From positions 37,760,501-37,824,500 of the forward strand of contig JAWZYU010000006.1 of the NCBI GenBank assembly GCA_038380435.1: a DNA stretch of 64,000 bases, read 5' to 3'. Below are positions 22,815 through 34,310 of the stretch, one piece after another; within the stretch, counting starts at the first letter, position 1; every line of letters begins with the position of its first letter. This stretch comes from Ryuthela nishihirai (taxonomy: Eukaryota; Arthropoda; Arachnida; Araneae; Heptathelidae). The notes beneath the pieces are model-generated. The model saw nothing but the letters and a program-made list of their open reading frames with translations, ran no database searches and was not told where the DNA came from. The translations under genes were made by a program, and so were the position numbers.

Positions 22815-23280
22815 AACAGTGACGAAACTTAGTTGAAGCAATTGAGACAATGAGACTGTGCCGTTGACGAACGACGATTTTCCTAGATCTCAACCTTTTA
22901 TGCTTCATGTACCCCCTGGAAATGTGTATGTAGCTGGAGTACCCCTTGTATAGATAGATAAAAGTTTAGTTATATTATAACAATGGTTATTTTTACTTTG
23001 TTACTAGATCCAGCGACTTTTGAGCTCTCACGGCGTACCCCTTAAATATTTTTCCGCGTACCCCACGTTGAGAACCCCTATTCCAGATAACTTGCTGATT
23101 AATCTATCAGTTGCTTTTCAACCAGCCAATGATCTATGATGAAATTGTTGATCCCCGACACTATTGATTGACTGAGAAGTAACTGATTATTCGGTAAACC
23201 AATAAGTTGTAAGAATCACTGATGTGCCAACTGCAGTCTCAATGTCCCAATTGCTTCCACTCACGCTTCGCGCCTGGTAT
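22815..23280. mobile_element. FB-260 foldback MITE, split by a hAT MITE; left edge of duplication unit 1
   Basis: Left end GACGAAACTTAGTTGAAGCA, right end CTTCCACTCACGCTTCGCGCC, both typical. A hAT MITE interrupts it at about 22888-23093. By its internal markers it lies in the opposite orientation to the copies at 30138 and 46098. Confidence 0.8.
22888..23093. mobile_element. hAT-type MITE (GTTCTCAAC ends)
   Basis: Left part TCTCAACCTTTTATGCTTCA with GTACCCCCTGG, right end CACGTTGAGAACCCC; both match the copy at 63150-63443. The outermost bases of the left terminus are missing. Confidence 0.75.
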
Positions 23281-23639
23281 AAAATATCTACTTAATTCAT
23301 TGTAAAAAGGAGTGCTAAAGTTCAATATGTTTAAAACACTCGTTTCAGTAACTGAATCTCAAGACGCAGCCCATTTTTCCTGCTATGGTACGGCTCCCCG
23401 AAGACAGACAGCAACAGTAACACCTCCTGTAAACGTGACACGAAAATGTCAGCCTCTAGTGCTTTTCTACTGCTCTTACCCTGCAGTGTTCCCAGCTAAC
23501 TCTAAATCCTCTTACACCTCTATCTCCTTCTGTTCCTCAATAGGCCATTCCACTACCCTTAGTTTACCAGAACGTTCTGGTTCTGCACCCTCTGCTGTAT
23601 GCAGCATTCTGTTGAGAGAATACTCTCTTCCCAATTCCA

Positions 23640-24610
23640 GTTATTTTCACAATGGTAAAGCAATGTAAAGAACAAAATCCGTCAAAGGTATAGGAATGTA
23701 TGATACAAATTCTGTCAATGGTAAAGGAATGCACGCACATGGGTTGGGTTGTTTTACTTCTGAGCGGCACTTGTTTGCACACAATGGGTTTAAATGGCCA
23801 GGTCACTAGAACCCCGAAGGCTCAGAGAAGGTTAGGGGGAGAAGCTGTTGGGTAACAGATGTGGTGTTCCGTCAAGGCCATCCAGCGTGTTTCTTTAACA
23901 TGCAAGGGTATGGCTCTCCTGTATATGGGGCAAGGTTTAACGTCCCATCAGACGAACGGCGGTCTTTCCAAACCCATCGGTGTCCCATACTGACCGAGGG
24001 AAGGGCAGGGAGTTCTGTGGAGATAAATCACAACGCTGGCCCACCTGGGACTCGAACCTGAGAACTACAGATTACGAGACTGGCGCGCTACCGACTGAGC
24101 AACCCTCGCACCAAAGTATGAGACAAATTCCGCCAATGGCAAAGCAATAATTGGAAGAAATTCCATCAATGGTAAAGGAATGTATGGGACAAATCCACCA
24201 ATGGTAAAGGAATGTATGGGACAAATTCCTGATTGGTAAAGAAATGTAAGAGACAAAATCTGCCAATGGTAAAGGAATGTATAGGACAAATTCCTGATTA
24301 GTAAAGGAATGTAAGAGACAAAATCTGCCAATGGTAAAGGAATGTATGGGACAAATTACTGATTGGTAAAGGAATGTAAGAGACAAAATCTGCCAATGGT
24401 AAAGGAATGCATGGGAGCAAATCCAGAAATGGTAAAGGAATGTATGGGAGCAAATCCAGAAATGGTAAAGGAATGTATGAAACAAATTTCACCAAAGGTG
24501 AAGGAATGTATGGGACAAATTCTGGCAATGGTAAAGGAATATATGGGACAAAAATCAGTCAATGGTAAAGGAGTGGGATGACAAATTCCATCATTGGTAA
24601 GAGGGTAAAG
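23640..24610. repeat. 33-bp minisatellite, expanded in unit 1
   Basis: Units of GGTAAAGGAATGTATGGGAC plus 13 bases, about 17 of them, split by the SINE at 23741-24114. The matching place in unit 2 (30785-30850) has only about two. A period of 33 keeps frames open on both strands, producing false proteins rich in MVKECMG or HTFLYHW. Confidence 0.92.
23741..24114 (-). mobile_element. SINE-A, diverged, in a minisatellite
   Basis: Tail GGGTTGGGTTGTTTTAC on the left, head CTGAGCAACCCTCGCACC on the right. About 20 bases are deleted in the middle. Absent from unit 2. Confidence 0.9.
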
Positions 24611-25043
24611 TTTCATATAGCAAATAGTAAAATTCCATTAGTAGTAAGGGAGAATGTGAAAAAGTCTTCAAACAAATAAGGGGGGGGGGGGAATCGCTAC
24701 TGGAAAGGGCAGGGCGGATTTTACTCCCAGAGAGCTTTAAAATGAGGATATCAGTGCATAAAACTTCCAATATCCTCATTTGCGCAGGGCTTTATTAATG
24801 GCATTTCTGTAATTGTGGCTGTCGTAGTACTATATTCGTATTTCGATGACTTGAATTAAGGCATTTGACCTGGCCACCTGGCTTTTATTTTATATTGCAT
24901 GATAACCTCATGCAATATAAAATGAAGATATGAAAAATATTTCCCCAAATCAAAAGCTTTTTTTTAAAAAACTGTTAAAATTTCTAAAATTAATCAGTGT
25001 ATTGTACGATAGAAAATGCTTAAAACCAACGGGAAAGTGTCAG

Positions 25044-25434
25044 GTTGTTTGGGTTGTTTTACCTCTGAGCGGCACTTTTTTGCACACCACGGGCTAAATG
25101 GCCAGGTCACATGGACCCCGAAGGCTCAGAGAAGGTTGGGGGAGGGGACCCACTGGAACAGTTGTTGGGAGACAGATGGTAGCCTCCCGTCAAGGCCATC
25201 CAGCGTGTTCTTTAACGTGTACAGGGTATGGCTCTCCCACACACGGGGCCACGGCTTAACGTCCCATCCGACGGACGGCGGCCTTTCCAAGCCCATCGGT
25301 GTCCCCTACTGACCGTGGGCAGGGCGGGGAATTTTGCGGAGATAAATCTCAACGCTGACCCAGCTGGGACTCGAACCTGGGAACTACAGATTACGAGCCT
25401 GGCGCGCTATCGACTGAGCCACCCCCGACCCCGC
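25044..25434 (-). mobile_element. SINE-A, full length, young
   Basis: Exact target duplication AAAGTGTCAG at 25034-25043 and 25435-25444; close to the family consensus. Absent from unit 2, so inserted after the duplication. Confidence 0.93.
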
Positions 25435-25501
25435 AAAGTGTCAGTAAAAGCAATGTAGACAAGAAGCAGTGAGGGCAGTTAACGAAATGATAGTTATCGG
25501 T

Positions 25502-25765
25502 TTGTTTTACCTCTGAGAGAAAATTTTGCACACTGTGAGCTATATGGCCAGGTCACAAGGACCCCGAGGGCTCAAAGAAGGTTTGAGGAAGAGAACCCAC
25601 TGGACAGCTATTAAGAGATAGATGATAGCCTCCTGTAATGGCTATCCAGCAAGTTCTTTAAGGCGCAAAATGTATGACTCTCGCGCATATGGGTCACGAC
25701 TTTACATCCGACGGATAGCGTCCTTTCCAAGCCCATCAGTGTCCTCTACTGACTGAAGGCATCGC
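25502..25765 (-). mobile_element. SINE-A, old, head deleted
   Basis: Counterpart of the copy at 31268-31655 in unit 2. It ends at GACTGAAGGCAT, and the ~110 bases holding the tRNA head in unit 2 are lost here. Predates the duplication. Confidence 0.85.
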
Positions 25766-26500
25766 TCTGCGTATATTATACAGTATATATATATAGATGG
25801 ACAAGGCATGGTTTAGTCAAACATATTGGACTTAGAAACCTACCGGCTAGGTTAGAAATTTCCTTCTTCCTCTAAGTTCTTCTTAGATCCTCTATCAATG
25901 CGTTCACGAGGTGGTCAAATTGACCCATTGTGTATCAAAGAACTGTCAAATAAGAACCTAAAGAAACTTACAATTCGTAGCAGTTGCATTCGCTGATCGT
26001 AACCGACAAAGTTTCCAGTTACCCGAAACCTAAATCACGAAAGTTCGAGCGCTACATATCCCATAAACAATGACCCATGGCTTGACCAAGCCAATTAAGC
26101 GACGAACACTGTCACTTAGTCATTATAAATGAAACAGTTATGGTCTCACCTGAGACAGGAAATTACGAAACTAATGGCCTACACATCGCCAATAGACATC
26201 GGCACGTGTTTAGCCCACCCCGTCGTCCCCATTTGTGCCACGTATCAATCGGTGAGCTTGAAAACGAGTTGTAATTGAACCTAGTTCTCGTTAGTCTGAG
26301 AATTCCAGCCATCCATGACACTGATTAGAGAACAACGTGAAACAGAGACGACGAAATCTACGGACTAATTGAAGCACGGTCTCTTTAGCGCAGCGTCGCA
26401 TTAGGGCACAACGGGTTGTTGAACGTTGGAGATGTGTTATGCTTAAATATTGTGTCTAACATAAGGGAAGTATTTAGAGATACCAGTTGTCGATTGCAGG

Positions 26501-26897
26501 GTTGGGTTGTTTTACCTCTGAGCGCCACTTTTCTGCACACAATGGGCTAAATGGCCAGGTCAGAAGGACCCCCGAAGGCTCACAGAAGGTTTGTGGGAAG
26601 GGACCCATTGGAGAAGCTGTTGGGAGACAGATGGTAGCCTCCCGTCAAAGCCATCCAGCGTATTCTTTAACGTCCACAGGGACATTCTTTAACGCTCTCC
26701 CGGACACGGAGCTACGGCTTAACGTCCCATCCGTCGCATGGCGGCTTTCACAAGGCCATTGGTATCTCCTACTGGCCGTGGGCAAGGCGGGAAGTTTGGC
26801 GGAGATAAATCTCACCAATAACCCAGCTGGGACTCGAACCTGGGAACTGTAGATTACAAGCCTGGCGCACTGCCGACTGAGCGACTCCAGCGCCACT
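26501..26897 (-). mobile_element. SINE-A, full length
   Basis: Near-exact target duplication CGATTGCAGG (26491-26500) and CGACTGCAGG (26898-26907). Contains a small internal repeat of CATTCTTTAACG. The site is empty in unit 2. Confidence 0.9.
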
Positions 26898-27058
26898 CGA
26901 CTGCAGGCATGTAATGGCATCACTGAACAAGCGAGATCAATTAACAATTAAAAAAATTTTGGTTTCTGTTTTTTAGTGTGTTAATCATCTATTTTAATAA
27001 TCACTGACTCTAAGATTGAAATATGTGATGAATCATTAAAACGCTGAAGTCATAAAAT

Positions 27059-27690
27059 GGCCAGTTGTTTCATCTTTGACCGCCCTTTTTTGCACGCAAT
27101 GGACTAAATGGACAGGTTGCAAGGACCCCGAAGTTTCAAAGAAGGTTGTTGGAGGGACTCACTGAACAGTTGTTAGGAGGCAGATGCAAGTCTCCCGTAC
27201 AAGCTACTATCTGTCTCCTAACATTGCAGTATGTTCTTTAATGCGCACAGGTATGGTACAGTCGCTCAAAAAAGTATCCGAACATTATGGTTGTTATATA
27301 TAATATAAAAATATCTGACAATGATTTTTTTAGAAATTAGTGATCTGGCAACCTTCGTGTCACGTGACACGAAGGTTGCCAGATCACTAATTTGTAAAAA
27401 AATCATTGTCAGATATTTTTTCTGAATTTTGCAATCAACCATAGTGTTCGGATACTTTTTTGAGCGACTGTACAACAGACAAGTTTAGACCACCGCTCTC
27501 CCTCTTTATGCCGCGTATCAATCGGCGAGCTTGAAAAGGAGTTGTAATCGAACCGAGTTCTCGTTACGCACATGGTACCACGGCTTAAAGTTCTACCCGA
27601 TGGATGACGTCATTTCCAAGACCATCGATATTCCCTTTCTCATCGAAGGTAGAAAGAGCGGGAGGGTTGCTGTAGTAGATTCTAAACCCT
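27059..27690 (-). mobile_element. SINE-A, old, interrupted by a Tc1-like MITE
   Basis: Tail half at 27059-27256; a MITE at 27259-27470; unrelated sequence to 27560 similar to 26240-26300; then the middle part 27565-27690 (CACGGCTTAAAG, CATCGATATTCCC). The unit 2 counterpart at 39174-39518 lacks the MITE. Confidence 0.8.
27259..27470. mobile_element. Palindromic Tc1/mariner-type MITE, 212 bp
   Basis: Flanked by TA on both sides. Ends read CAGTCGCTCAAAAAAGTATC inward on both strands, the CAGT(C) start with TA target expected of Tc1/mariner elements. The whole element is close to a palindrome around CGTGTCACGTGACACG. A second copy lies at 48370-48575. Confidence 0.9.
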
Positions 27691-27702
27691 CCACGGCGAA
27701 CT

Positions 27703-27962
27703 GTAGTGGAAGTAATTGAGACAATGAAACTGTGCAGTTAGCGAAACGATGATTCTGCTAGATCATTGGCTACCAGTCACTTTTCAAACTACCAATGATG
27801 AACTACCAGTCATTTTTCAAACAACCAATGATGTACGATTGCTGATCCCTGATATTATTGGCTAATTCAACAAGTATTTGATAACGCGCTAAATCAATGA
27901 CCTGTAAGGAATATTGATGTCTCTGCTGCGCAGTCTCAATTAATCACGCTTCGCACCTGCTA
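27703..27962. mobile_element. FB-260 foldback MITE
   Basis: Left GGCGAACTGTAGTGGAAGTA, right CAATTAATCACGCTTCGCACC. Shared with unit 2 (39520-39728), so older than the duplication. Confidence 0.8.
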
Positions 27963-28692
27963 GATCGGGAGTTGAAGAATTCAAAACTGTTTAGTGGGGA
28001 CTCGAAACTGCGTACGTGACTCAGCCAACACCTCCCTTCTTATGAATATAATAAACTCCTTGATAGCATGATAGAGTAAGAATCAGCTAAATGAATCCAG
28101 AGGAAAAGCTCATTTTAAAATGAGAGTATGGTTGAAACCAAGAAGACGTTTTCAAGTTTTAAATAGTTTGAGTTTTTATATGCAATTAACAATATATCAT
28201 ACTGATGGTGAGCTTTTTCCGTACCTCGAGTTTCCGCACATCTTGATGTAAGGGGAATCGGTACTTAAGATAATTTAATTAGCCTTGATAATAAGAAGTA
28301 AAATGAAATGCTTTGAGCGATTGCAGCGCTCAATAATGAGTTATGTGTGTGTGTGTGGGGGGTGATAGGTGAAAAATGATAGCAGGAACACGGTCGCACG
28401 TGTTGGCATATTTATTACATCAGAAAGCAAACTGCGGTTTGTTGAAGAAAAGAGTAATTTATTGGACCTTGGAATAAAATATAATGGTCAGTAGTTGCAA
28501 TCTCTGCTTCGCATAATAGTCATCCTCTGTTCAAAAGTTTTGGGAGTTCTAAACATTGCTAAGTCATACTTAGGTTTCTGTTTATATATCACAATGTTCT
28601 CTTCAGACATAAAAGTAATGTGTGTTTGGAAGCTTGAAGAACTGGGAGATTTATGAGAATAAAGAAGACCCTTTTCTTTTCTAATTTTCTTC

Positions 28693-28868
28693 ACCAGACG
28701 CGAAGCGTGAGTGGAAACAATTCAGATATTGAAACAATGTGGTTGAGACATCAGTGAATCTTATAGGTCACTGATTCACCGAATTATCAGTATCATGGAC
28801 CAGCAGCTGCATCGAAGATCTTTGGTTGATTGAAAATTGCTGATAGCTTAATCAGTCAATGATCAAGG
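28693..28868. mobile_element. FB-260 foldback MITE, right end lost
   Basis: Starts GACGCGAAGCGTGAGTGGAA. It is cut at GATCAAGGAG by the SINE at 28871. The unit 2 counterpart at 40836-41050 keeps the right end. Confidence 0.78.
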
Positions 28869-28870
28869 AG

Positions 28871-29258
28871 ATTGGATTGGATTGTTTTACCTCTGAGCGG
28901 CACTTTTTTGCACACCATGGGCTAAATGGCCAGGTCACATGGACCCTGAAGGCTCAGAGAAGGTTGGGTGAGAGGACCCACTGGAACAGCTGTTGGGAGA
29001 CAGATGGTAGCCTCTCGTCAAGGCCATCCAGCGTGTTCTTTAACGTGCACAGGGTATGACTCTCCCGCACATGGGCCACGGCTTAACGTCCCATCCGACG
29101 GACGGCGTCCTTTCCAAGCCCATCGGTGTCTCCTACTGACCGTGGGCAGGGCGGGGAATTTTGCGGAGATAAATCTCAACGCTGACCCAGCTGGGACTCG
29201 AACCTGGGAACTACAGATTACGAGCCTGGCGCGCTACCGACTGAGCCACTCCCGCCCC
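28871..29258 (-). mobile_element. SINE-A, full length, at a deletion junction
   Basis: Close to consensus but without a target duplication. In unit 2 the sequences matching its two flanks lie several hundred bases apart (about 41000 and 41827), so this insertion or a later recombination removed the part between. Confidence 0.9.
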
Positions 29259-29261
29259 TCT

Positions 29262-29400
29262 CGGTGATGGGTACGCGTCTGGTTTTTTCTCATGTTCCCG
29301 AGCGAGGTAGCCGAAGAAAAGACCTGCTTTCATCGGCTGCATGCCACTGGCAGCAAATTGCCACTGGGTTGTCGTGGAGGCTGACAGTTTCATCCTTTAG
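29262..29400. other. Unusually conserved block shared by both units
   Basis: About 4 percent different from 41827-41965 while adjacent sequence differs by roughly 15 percent or more. A minus-strand frame from ATG (29391-29393; 41958-41960) is open in both (MKLSASTTTQWQFAASG). Of six differences in the frame four change the amino acid, so protein constraint is not supported. Function unknown. Confidence 0.4.
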
Positions 29401-29589
29401 TGGAAGAGGATGAAGATCTTGCTAGCCTTAGAAAATAAAACGTCGCTTCAAAGGTTTTGAGGAATCTACTGCTAATAATCCGACTAATCATCTACTGCAA
29501 GCTGTAGACTCTATCTGAGGCAAACGTTTCTTACAGATTCTTATTTTGAATCTAACTTAGACATTGCAAGAAAAGAAGTCGGTTATTAA

Positions 29590-30125
29590 GATTCTGGTAT
29601 ATTAAATTTCTTCTTAATCAATTAAACGATAAAGCGAAAAATGAACTAGAGCAGATAACTATTTTGGTTTACATCTACTTGGTTTATTTGTAAACTAAAT
29701 TGAAAAATGGGAAAGCCCCTATTCCTCTACTTCCTACTCAATTGGACAATAATGTATAAAAAAAACTAGACTGCAAGATTTTATTTTGATTTAAATATTC
29801 TTAGTTAATTTCCATATTATGCTAAAAATTCTATTCCTGTACTTCGCACAGAACCAGACAATAAAGAGTAAAAGACACTGGAGATGATTGCAGTTTGATT
29901 TAAATCTGCTTCGTTTATTTCTACACTAAATATATAAAAACTGATAAACCACTATTCCTGTATTTCCTACTCAACGACATAATAAAATATAAAAGTGGCT
30001 ATCGGAGACGATATTGTTTTCATTTTAATCTTCTTATTTTATTTGTACACTAATTTAAAAAAATTCGACAACCTCCTAATCCTTTTCTTCCTACTCGCTT
30101 CACAATAAAGTTTATACTATATTGT
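29590..30125. repeat. ~118-bp satellite, array 1
   Basis: About 4.5 units. Landmarks per unit: GATTTAAATATTCTT, GTTTATTTGTACACTAAATT, CCTATTCCTCTACTTCCTAC, ACAATAAAGTGTAAAAGAAA. The GTTTATTT landmark recurs near 29682, 29803, 29923 and 30037. Adjacent units are diverged. Confidence 0.85.
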
Positions 30126-30137
30126 GAGTATTTCTCA

Positions 30138-30384
30138 GGTGCGAAGCGTGAGTGAAAGCAATTGAGACATTGAGTCTGCGCAGTTGGAACATCAGCGATC
30201 CTTACAGGTCATTGATTCACCGAATTATCAATAACTTGTCAATCAAGCAATAGTGTCATGGATTAACCATTGCATCGTAGATCATTGGTTGATTAAAAAG
30301 TAACTCACAGCTTCATCATCCAATGATTTACGAGAATCACAATTTCGTCAACTGCGCAGTCTCAATGTGCTTCCAGCTGGTGTA
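30138..30384. mobile_element. FB-260 foldback MITE at the boundary of units 1 and 2
   Basis: Left AGGTGCGAAGCGTGAGTGAA, right CGCAGTCTCAATGTGCTTCC. Satellite lies directly before it and the duplicated block directly after it. Confidence 0.85.
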
Positions 30385-31267
30385 ATGTATAAAAATCTAC
30401 TTCCTGCATTGGTAAAAAGGATGATTAATGTTCAGTATGTTTAAAAACATTTGCTTCAATAATTAAATCACAAGATACAACCATCTTTTCATGCTCTGAT
30501 ACGGATTGTCGAAAACAGAAAACGACAGTAATACCCCCTGTAATACGTGACACGAAAATACTAGCCTCTAACCCTTTTCTATTCCCCTTATCCTGCAGTG
30601 TTCCCAGCTAACTCTAATCCGAAAACACTCTATCTACTTCTGTTCTTCAATAGACCACTACAGACCCCTTGGGTTATCAGAACGTTCTGGTGCTGCACCC
30701 TGCACTGTTCTGGTGCTGCACCCTGCATCTGTTGTATGCAGCATTCTGTTGTAGAATATTCTTTTCCCAATTCAAGTTACTTTCGATAATGGTAAAGGAA
30801 TGTAAAGAACAAAATCCATCAATGGTAAAAGGGGCCCACGCAGAATTTGTTCAAGGATTGGGCGGGGGGGGGGGGGCATTTCTTTCAACAGTAAGGGGTC
30901 GCTACTGGAGATATCTGAGAACGCTGCATTAATATTTTATGCACAGAGAGATTTTAAATGTGGATTTTGGCTCATAAAACATCAGATGTTCTCTTCTGCA
31001 CTGGGCTCTATTGGTACTATCCCTGCAAACATTGGCTGTCATAGTATTTATGTTCGTATGTTGATGACTTGAATTAAGGCATTTGATAGCCTCATTCAAT
31101 GTTAAATGAAGATATAAAAAATGTTTTCAGAAATCAAAGTTAAAAAAAAATACGTTTCGTTTTTCTAAAAGGTATCAGTGTACTGTAGTAGAAAATGCTT
31201 GTAATGATAGGGAAACCGTAGGTAATAGCAATTGAGACAAGAAGCAGTGAGAGCAGTTAACGAAATA

Positions 31268-31655
31268 ATAGTTATCGGTTTGTCTTATCTCTGAGAGGCA
31301 CTTTTTTACACACAATGGGCTAAATGGCCAGGTGAGAAAGATCCCGAAGACTCAGAGAAGGTTGGGGGAGAGGACCCACTATACAGCTGTTGGAAAACAT
31401 ATGATTCCTCCGCGTCAAGGCCATCCAGCGTGTTCTTTAATGTGCACAGAGTATGACTTTCTCGCACATGAGTCCACGGCTCTACGTTACATTCAACGAA
31501 CGGCAGCTTTAACAAGGTCATCGGTGTCTGCTACTGACTGAAGGCATGGTGATGTTTCCTGGAGATTAATCTAAATTCTGGCCCAGGTAGGAATGGACCT
31601 GGCAACTGGAGGTTACGAGGCTGTCGCGCTACTGACTGAGCCACTCTGGCCTCAG
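31268..31655 (-). mobile_element. SINE-A, old, shared between units
   Basis: Complete from tail (TTATCTCTGAGAGGCAC) to head (CTGACTGAGCCACTCTGGCC) but diverged. Counterpart of 25502-25765. Confidence 0.88.
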
Positions 31656-31865
31656 GTAGATTTTGTCCCGGACGCACTATATATATGGATAACATATGGT
31701 TTCATCTAACATATTGGACGTTAGAAACATACCGGCTTCGTGAAAAATTTCCTGCTGCCTTTAAGTTGTTCACTAAATCTCTATCGAAGACCCATTGTGA
31801 ACGGAAGAAAATCAAATCAAAAACTTAAAGAAAGTTGCATTTGCTGATCGGAACAAACGAAGTTT

Positions 31866-32125
31866 GCATTTACCCTCAACCAAAGTCTACCTCAACCCTT
31901 TACCCTCAACCAAAGTCTACCTCAACCCTTTACCCTCAACCAAAGCCTACCTCAACCCTTTACCCTCGACCAAAGTCTACCTCAGCCTTTTACCCTCAAC
32001 CGAAGTCTACCTCAGCCCTTTACCCTCAATAAAAGTCTACCTCAGCCCTTTACCCTCAATAAAAGTCTACCTCAACCTTTACCCTCAACCAAAGTCTACC
32101 TCAACCCTTTACCTTCACCAAAGTC
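31866..32125. repeat. 30-bp minisatellite, expanded in unit 2
   Basis: About 8.5 units of CTTTACCCTCAACCAAAGTC plus TACCTCAACC. Unit 1 has a single diverged equivalent at about 26015-26050 (GTTACCCGAAACCTAAATC). Confidence 0.93.
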
Positions 32126-34310
32126 CGAGTGCTACAGATTCCATAAACAACGACCATTGTCTTGACCTTGCCAATTAAGCGGCGAACACGGTCGTTGTAG
32201 TCATTATAAATGAAGCGGTTATGTTCCCACCTGAGACAGGAAATTACGAAACTAATGGTCTACAGTCGTCAATAGATATATGCACGTGTATAGCTCCCCC
32301 CCTCAATTTCTGCCGCGTATCAATGGGCGAGCTGGAAAACGAGATCTAATCGAACCGAGTTCTCGTTAGTCTGAGAATTCCAGCCATCCATGACACTGAT
32401 TAGAGAACAACGTGAAACATAGAGGACGAAATCTGCGGACTAATTGAAGCACGGTCTCTTTATCACAGTGTCGCATTTAAGGCCCAACAGGTTGTTGAAT
32501 GTTGGAGACATGCTATCCTTAAATGTTGTGTTAGACATAAGGGAAGTATTTAGAGATTCCACTTCTCGAGTATTGTCGTGTAATGGTATCACCAGTTGTT
32601 ATTTTATCTCTCAGTTAATAAAAATAATAATTTTTATTTTATTCCGCCAATCAGTGCAATATACATTTGCATAGCATAATTATCTAATAACAATTGATAC
32701 ATACATGAGAAAAATCGGGAAGTGAAATAGTTGAGAAATATCAATTGCATCAGAAAAGGGAAATAAAAATCATGCTAAAATATTAGTGATTAATAGGAAA
32801 GGTGAAACCAAAAAGGAGAGCATAGTAAGCTGACGCTTCTTTTCAGTTAATGCTCCCCATTTCCCTTAAAGTTCAATTATGACAACAGTAATGTATACAA
32901 TGGATGATTTTCATAATTATGAAAATCCGAAAGACTCTGAAAATAGTCTTTAAATCTATCGAATTTAATCAATCTCATTGTAATCGAATACACAAAATTT
33001 CCTGATATCAGTTTATAATTATTATAGATATTAAGAATTTTAACTTCAGAAAATAAATGTTCCACAGGATCATACTTTTTTCCAACAATATATCTAACAA
33101 TTATTTTTTGAACACAATTATAGCATTCAGATGATAGTCATAAATATTACCCCCATATTAAAATTCCGTATGTTAAATAAGAATAAATGAAAGAGTAGTA
33201 CAAATTTATCAAAATTTGTTTGTTTACCACATAACGAATTTTACCAATCATACCAATATTCGTTGACAGTGATTTTCAGTTGCTTTACATGAAATGACCA
33301 GATTTTCATCGATCCATATTCCTACGAATTTATATTCAGTGCATCTCTTTAGTTTAATTTCATTAATCTTCACATCGAAACATCGATATTTTTGTTTTTA
33401 TTTTTGTTAATCATGTATTTGAATTTCTTGACATTTATTAATAAATTGTTATGTCTGCACCATTCATATAAAATATTTAGAGAATAGTTAACACTGCTAT
33501 AATCAGGCTTGCAGAATCTTGATTGAAATCAATAATGCTTGTATCAACAGCACATAATAAGATTTTTGGAATAATGTGTAACTTTACTAAGTCGTTAATA
33601 TACAGTAGAAAAAGGATCGGACCAAGAATTGAACCTTGAGGTACACCTCTGTAAATAAAATGTTCATCTGATACACTACCATTTACTTCTACAAGAGCTT
33701 TCCTGTGAAATAAGTAGCTTCTGAACCAGTTGTTATTTTATCTCTCAGACCATAAAATTGAATTTTCTTTAACAAAATTTCATGGTTAATCCGTCAAATG
33801 CTTTCGTAAAATCAAGATATACATCTAATCCAATGTGACCTGCATCCAAATGGTTGACAACATGCTCATATAAACCTGTAATGGCTGTCTGAGTAGATTT
33901 TTTATTTTGAAAACCATATTGTTGTCGTGTAATAATTTTCATATCATCTATGAATTTAGTAATACATGTACAAATTAGTTTTCAAATATTTTCGAGAAGA
34001 TTGACGAAATTGAAATAGGTTTGTAGTTTTCTATATTTTCTGATTCTGTCTGATTCGGGCACTAACGAAGTTATGAAATTCTTATTTGCAGAGCTGTCGT
34101 CTTCTAAATGGGTACCTTTTGCTTTTTTATATAAATTATCTCTTTTAGTTGTTATTTTTTTCAGATCTTTCGTCATCCAAGGAGCGTATTTATTTGGCCT
34201 TTGGAACTTCTTAATAATCCGTGGGCAAATATTTATTATAGTGATTTATAAAAACATTTATAAAATAATTATATGCTTCATTTACGTCGCTGATTAAGTA
34301 AAGGAATTGG

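Larger units (their letters stand above)
23281..30137. repeat. Tandem segmental duplication, unit 1 (~6.9 kb)
   Basis: Blocks here recur in the same order in unit 2: 23290-23650 with 30390-30790; 25780-26500 with 31665-32590; 27059-27690 with 39174-39518; 27960-28690 with 39725-40830; 29262-30125 with 41827-42690 plus 45932-46090. Identity is uneven, roughly 75 to 95 percent by eye. Private insertions here are SINEs at 23741, 25044, 26501 and 28871 and a Tc1 MITE at 27259. Stretches between listed elements (24611-25043, 25766-26500, 27963-28690) hold only duplicated, non-coding sequence. Confidence 0.85.

Noticed and set aside
23312..23668. 118-codon frame at the start of unit 1 as a gene
   Set aside because: The duplicate at 30430-30790 has stops and indels and no motif is recognisable.
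23640..24610. Long open frames on both strands (repeats of MVKECMG or HTFLYHW) as a repeat protein
   Set aside because: The DNA is a 33-bp tandem repeat, so any unit without a stop gives open frames on both strands; the copy in unit 2 has only two units.
25228..25458. Recurring predicted proteins with GRAGNFAEINLNADPAG or CFTSERHFFAHHGL
   Set aside because: These are translations of SINE-A and occur wherever a copy has no stop.
28488..28694. Frame KKIRKEKGLLYSHKS as a gene conserved between units
   Set aside because: The unit 2 version has a single-base frame shift after KTFVQ and is cut by a SINE, so no coding constraint is seen.
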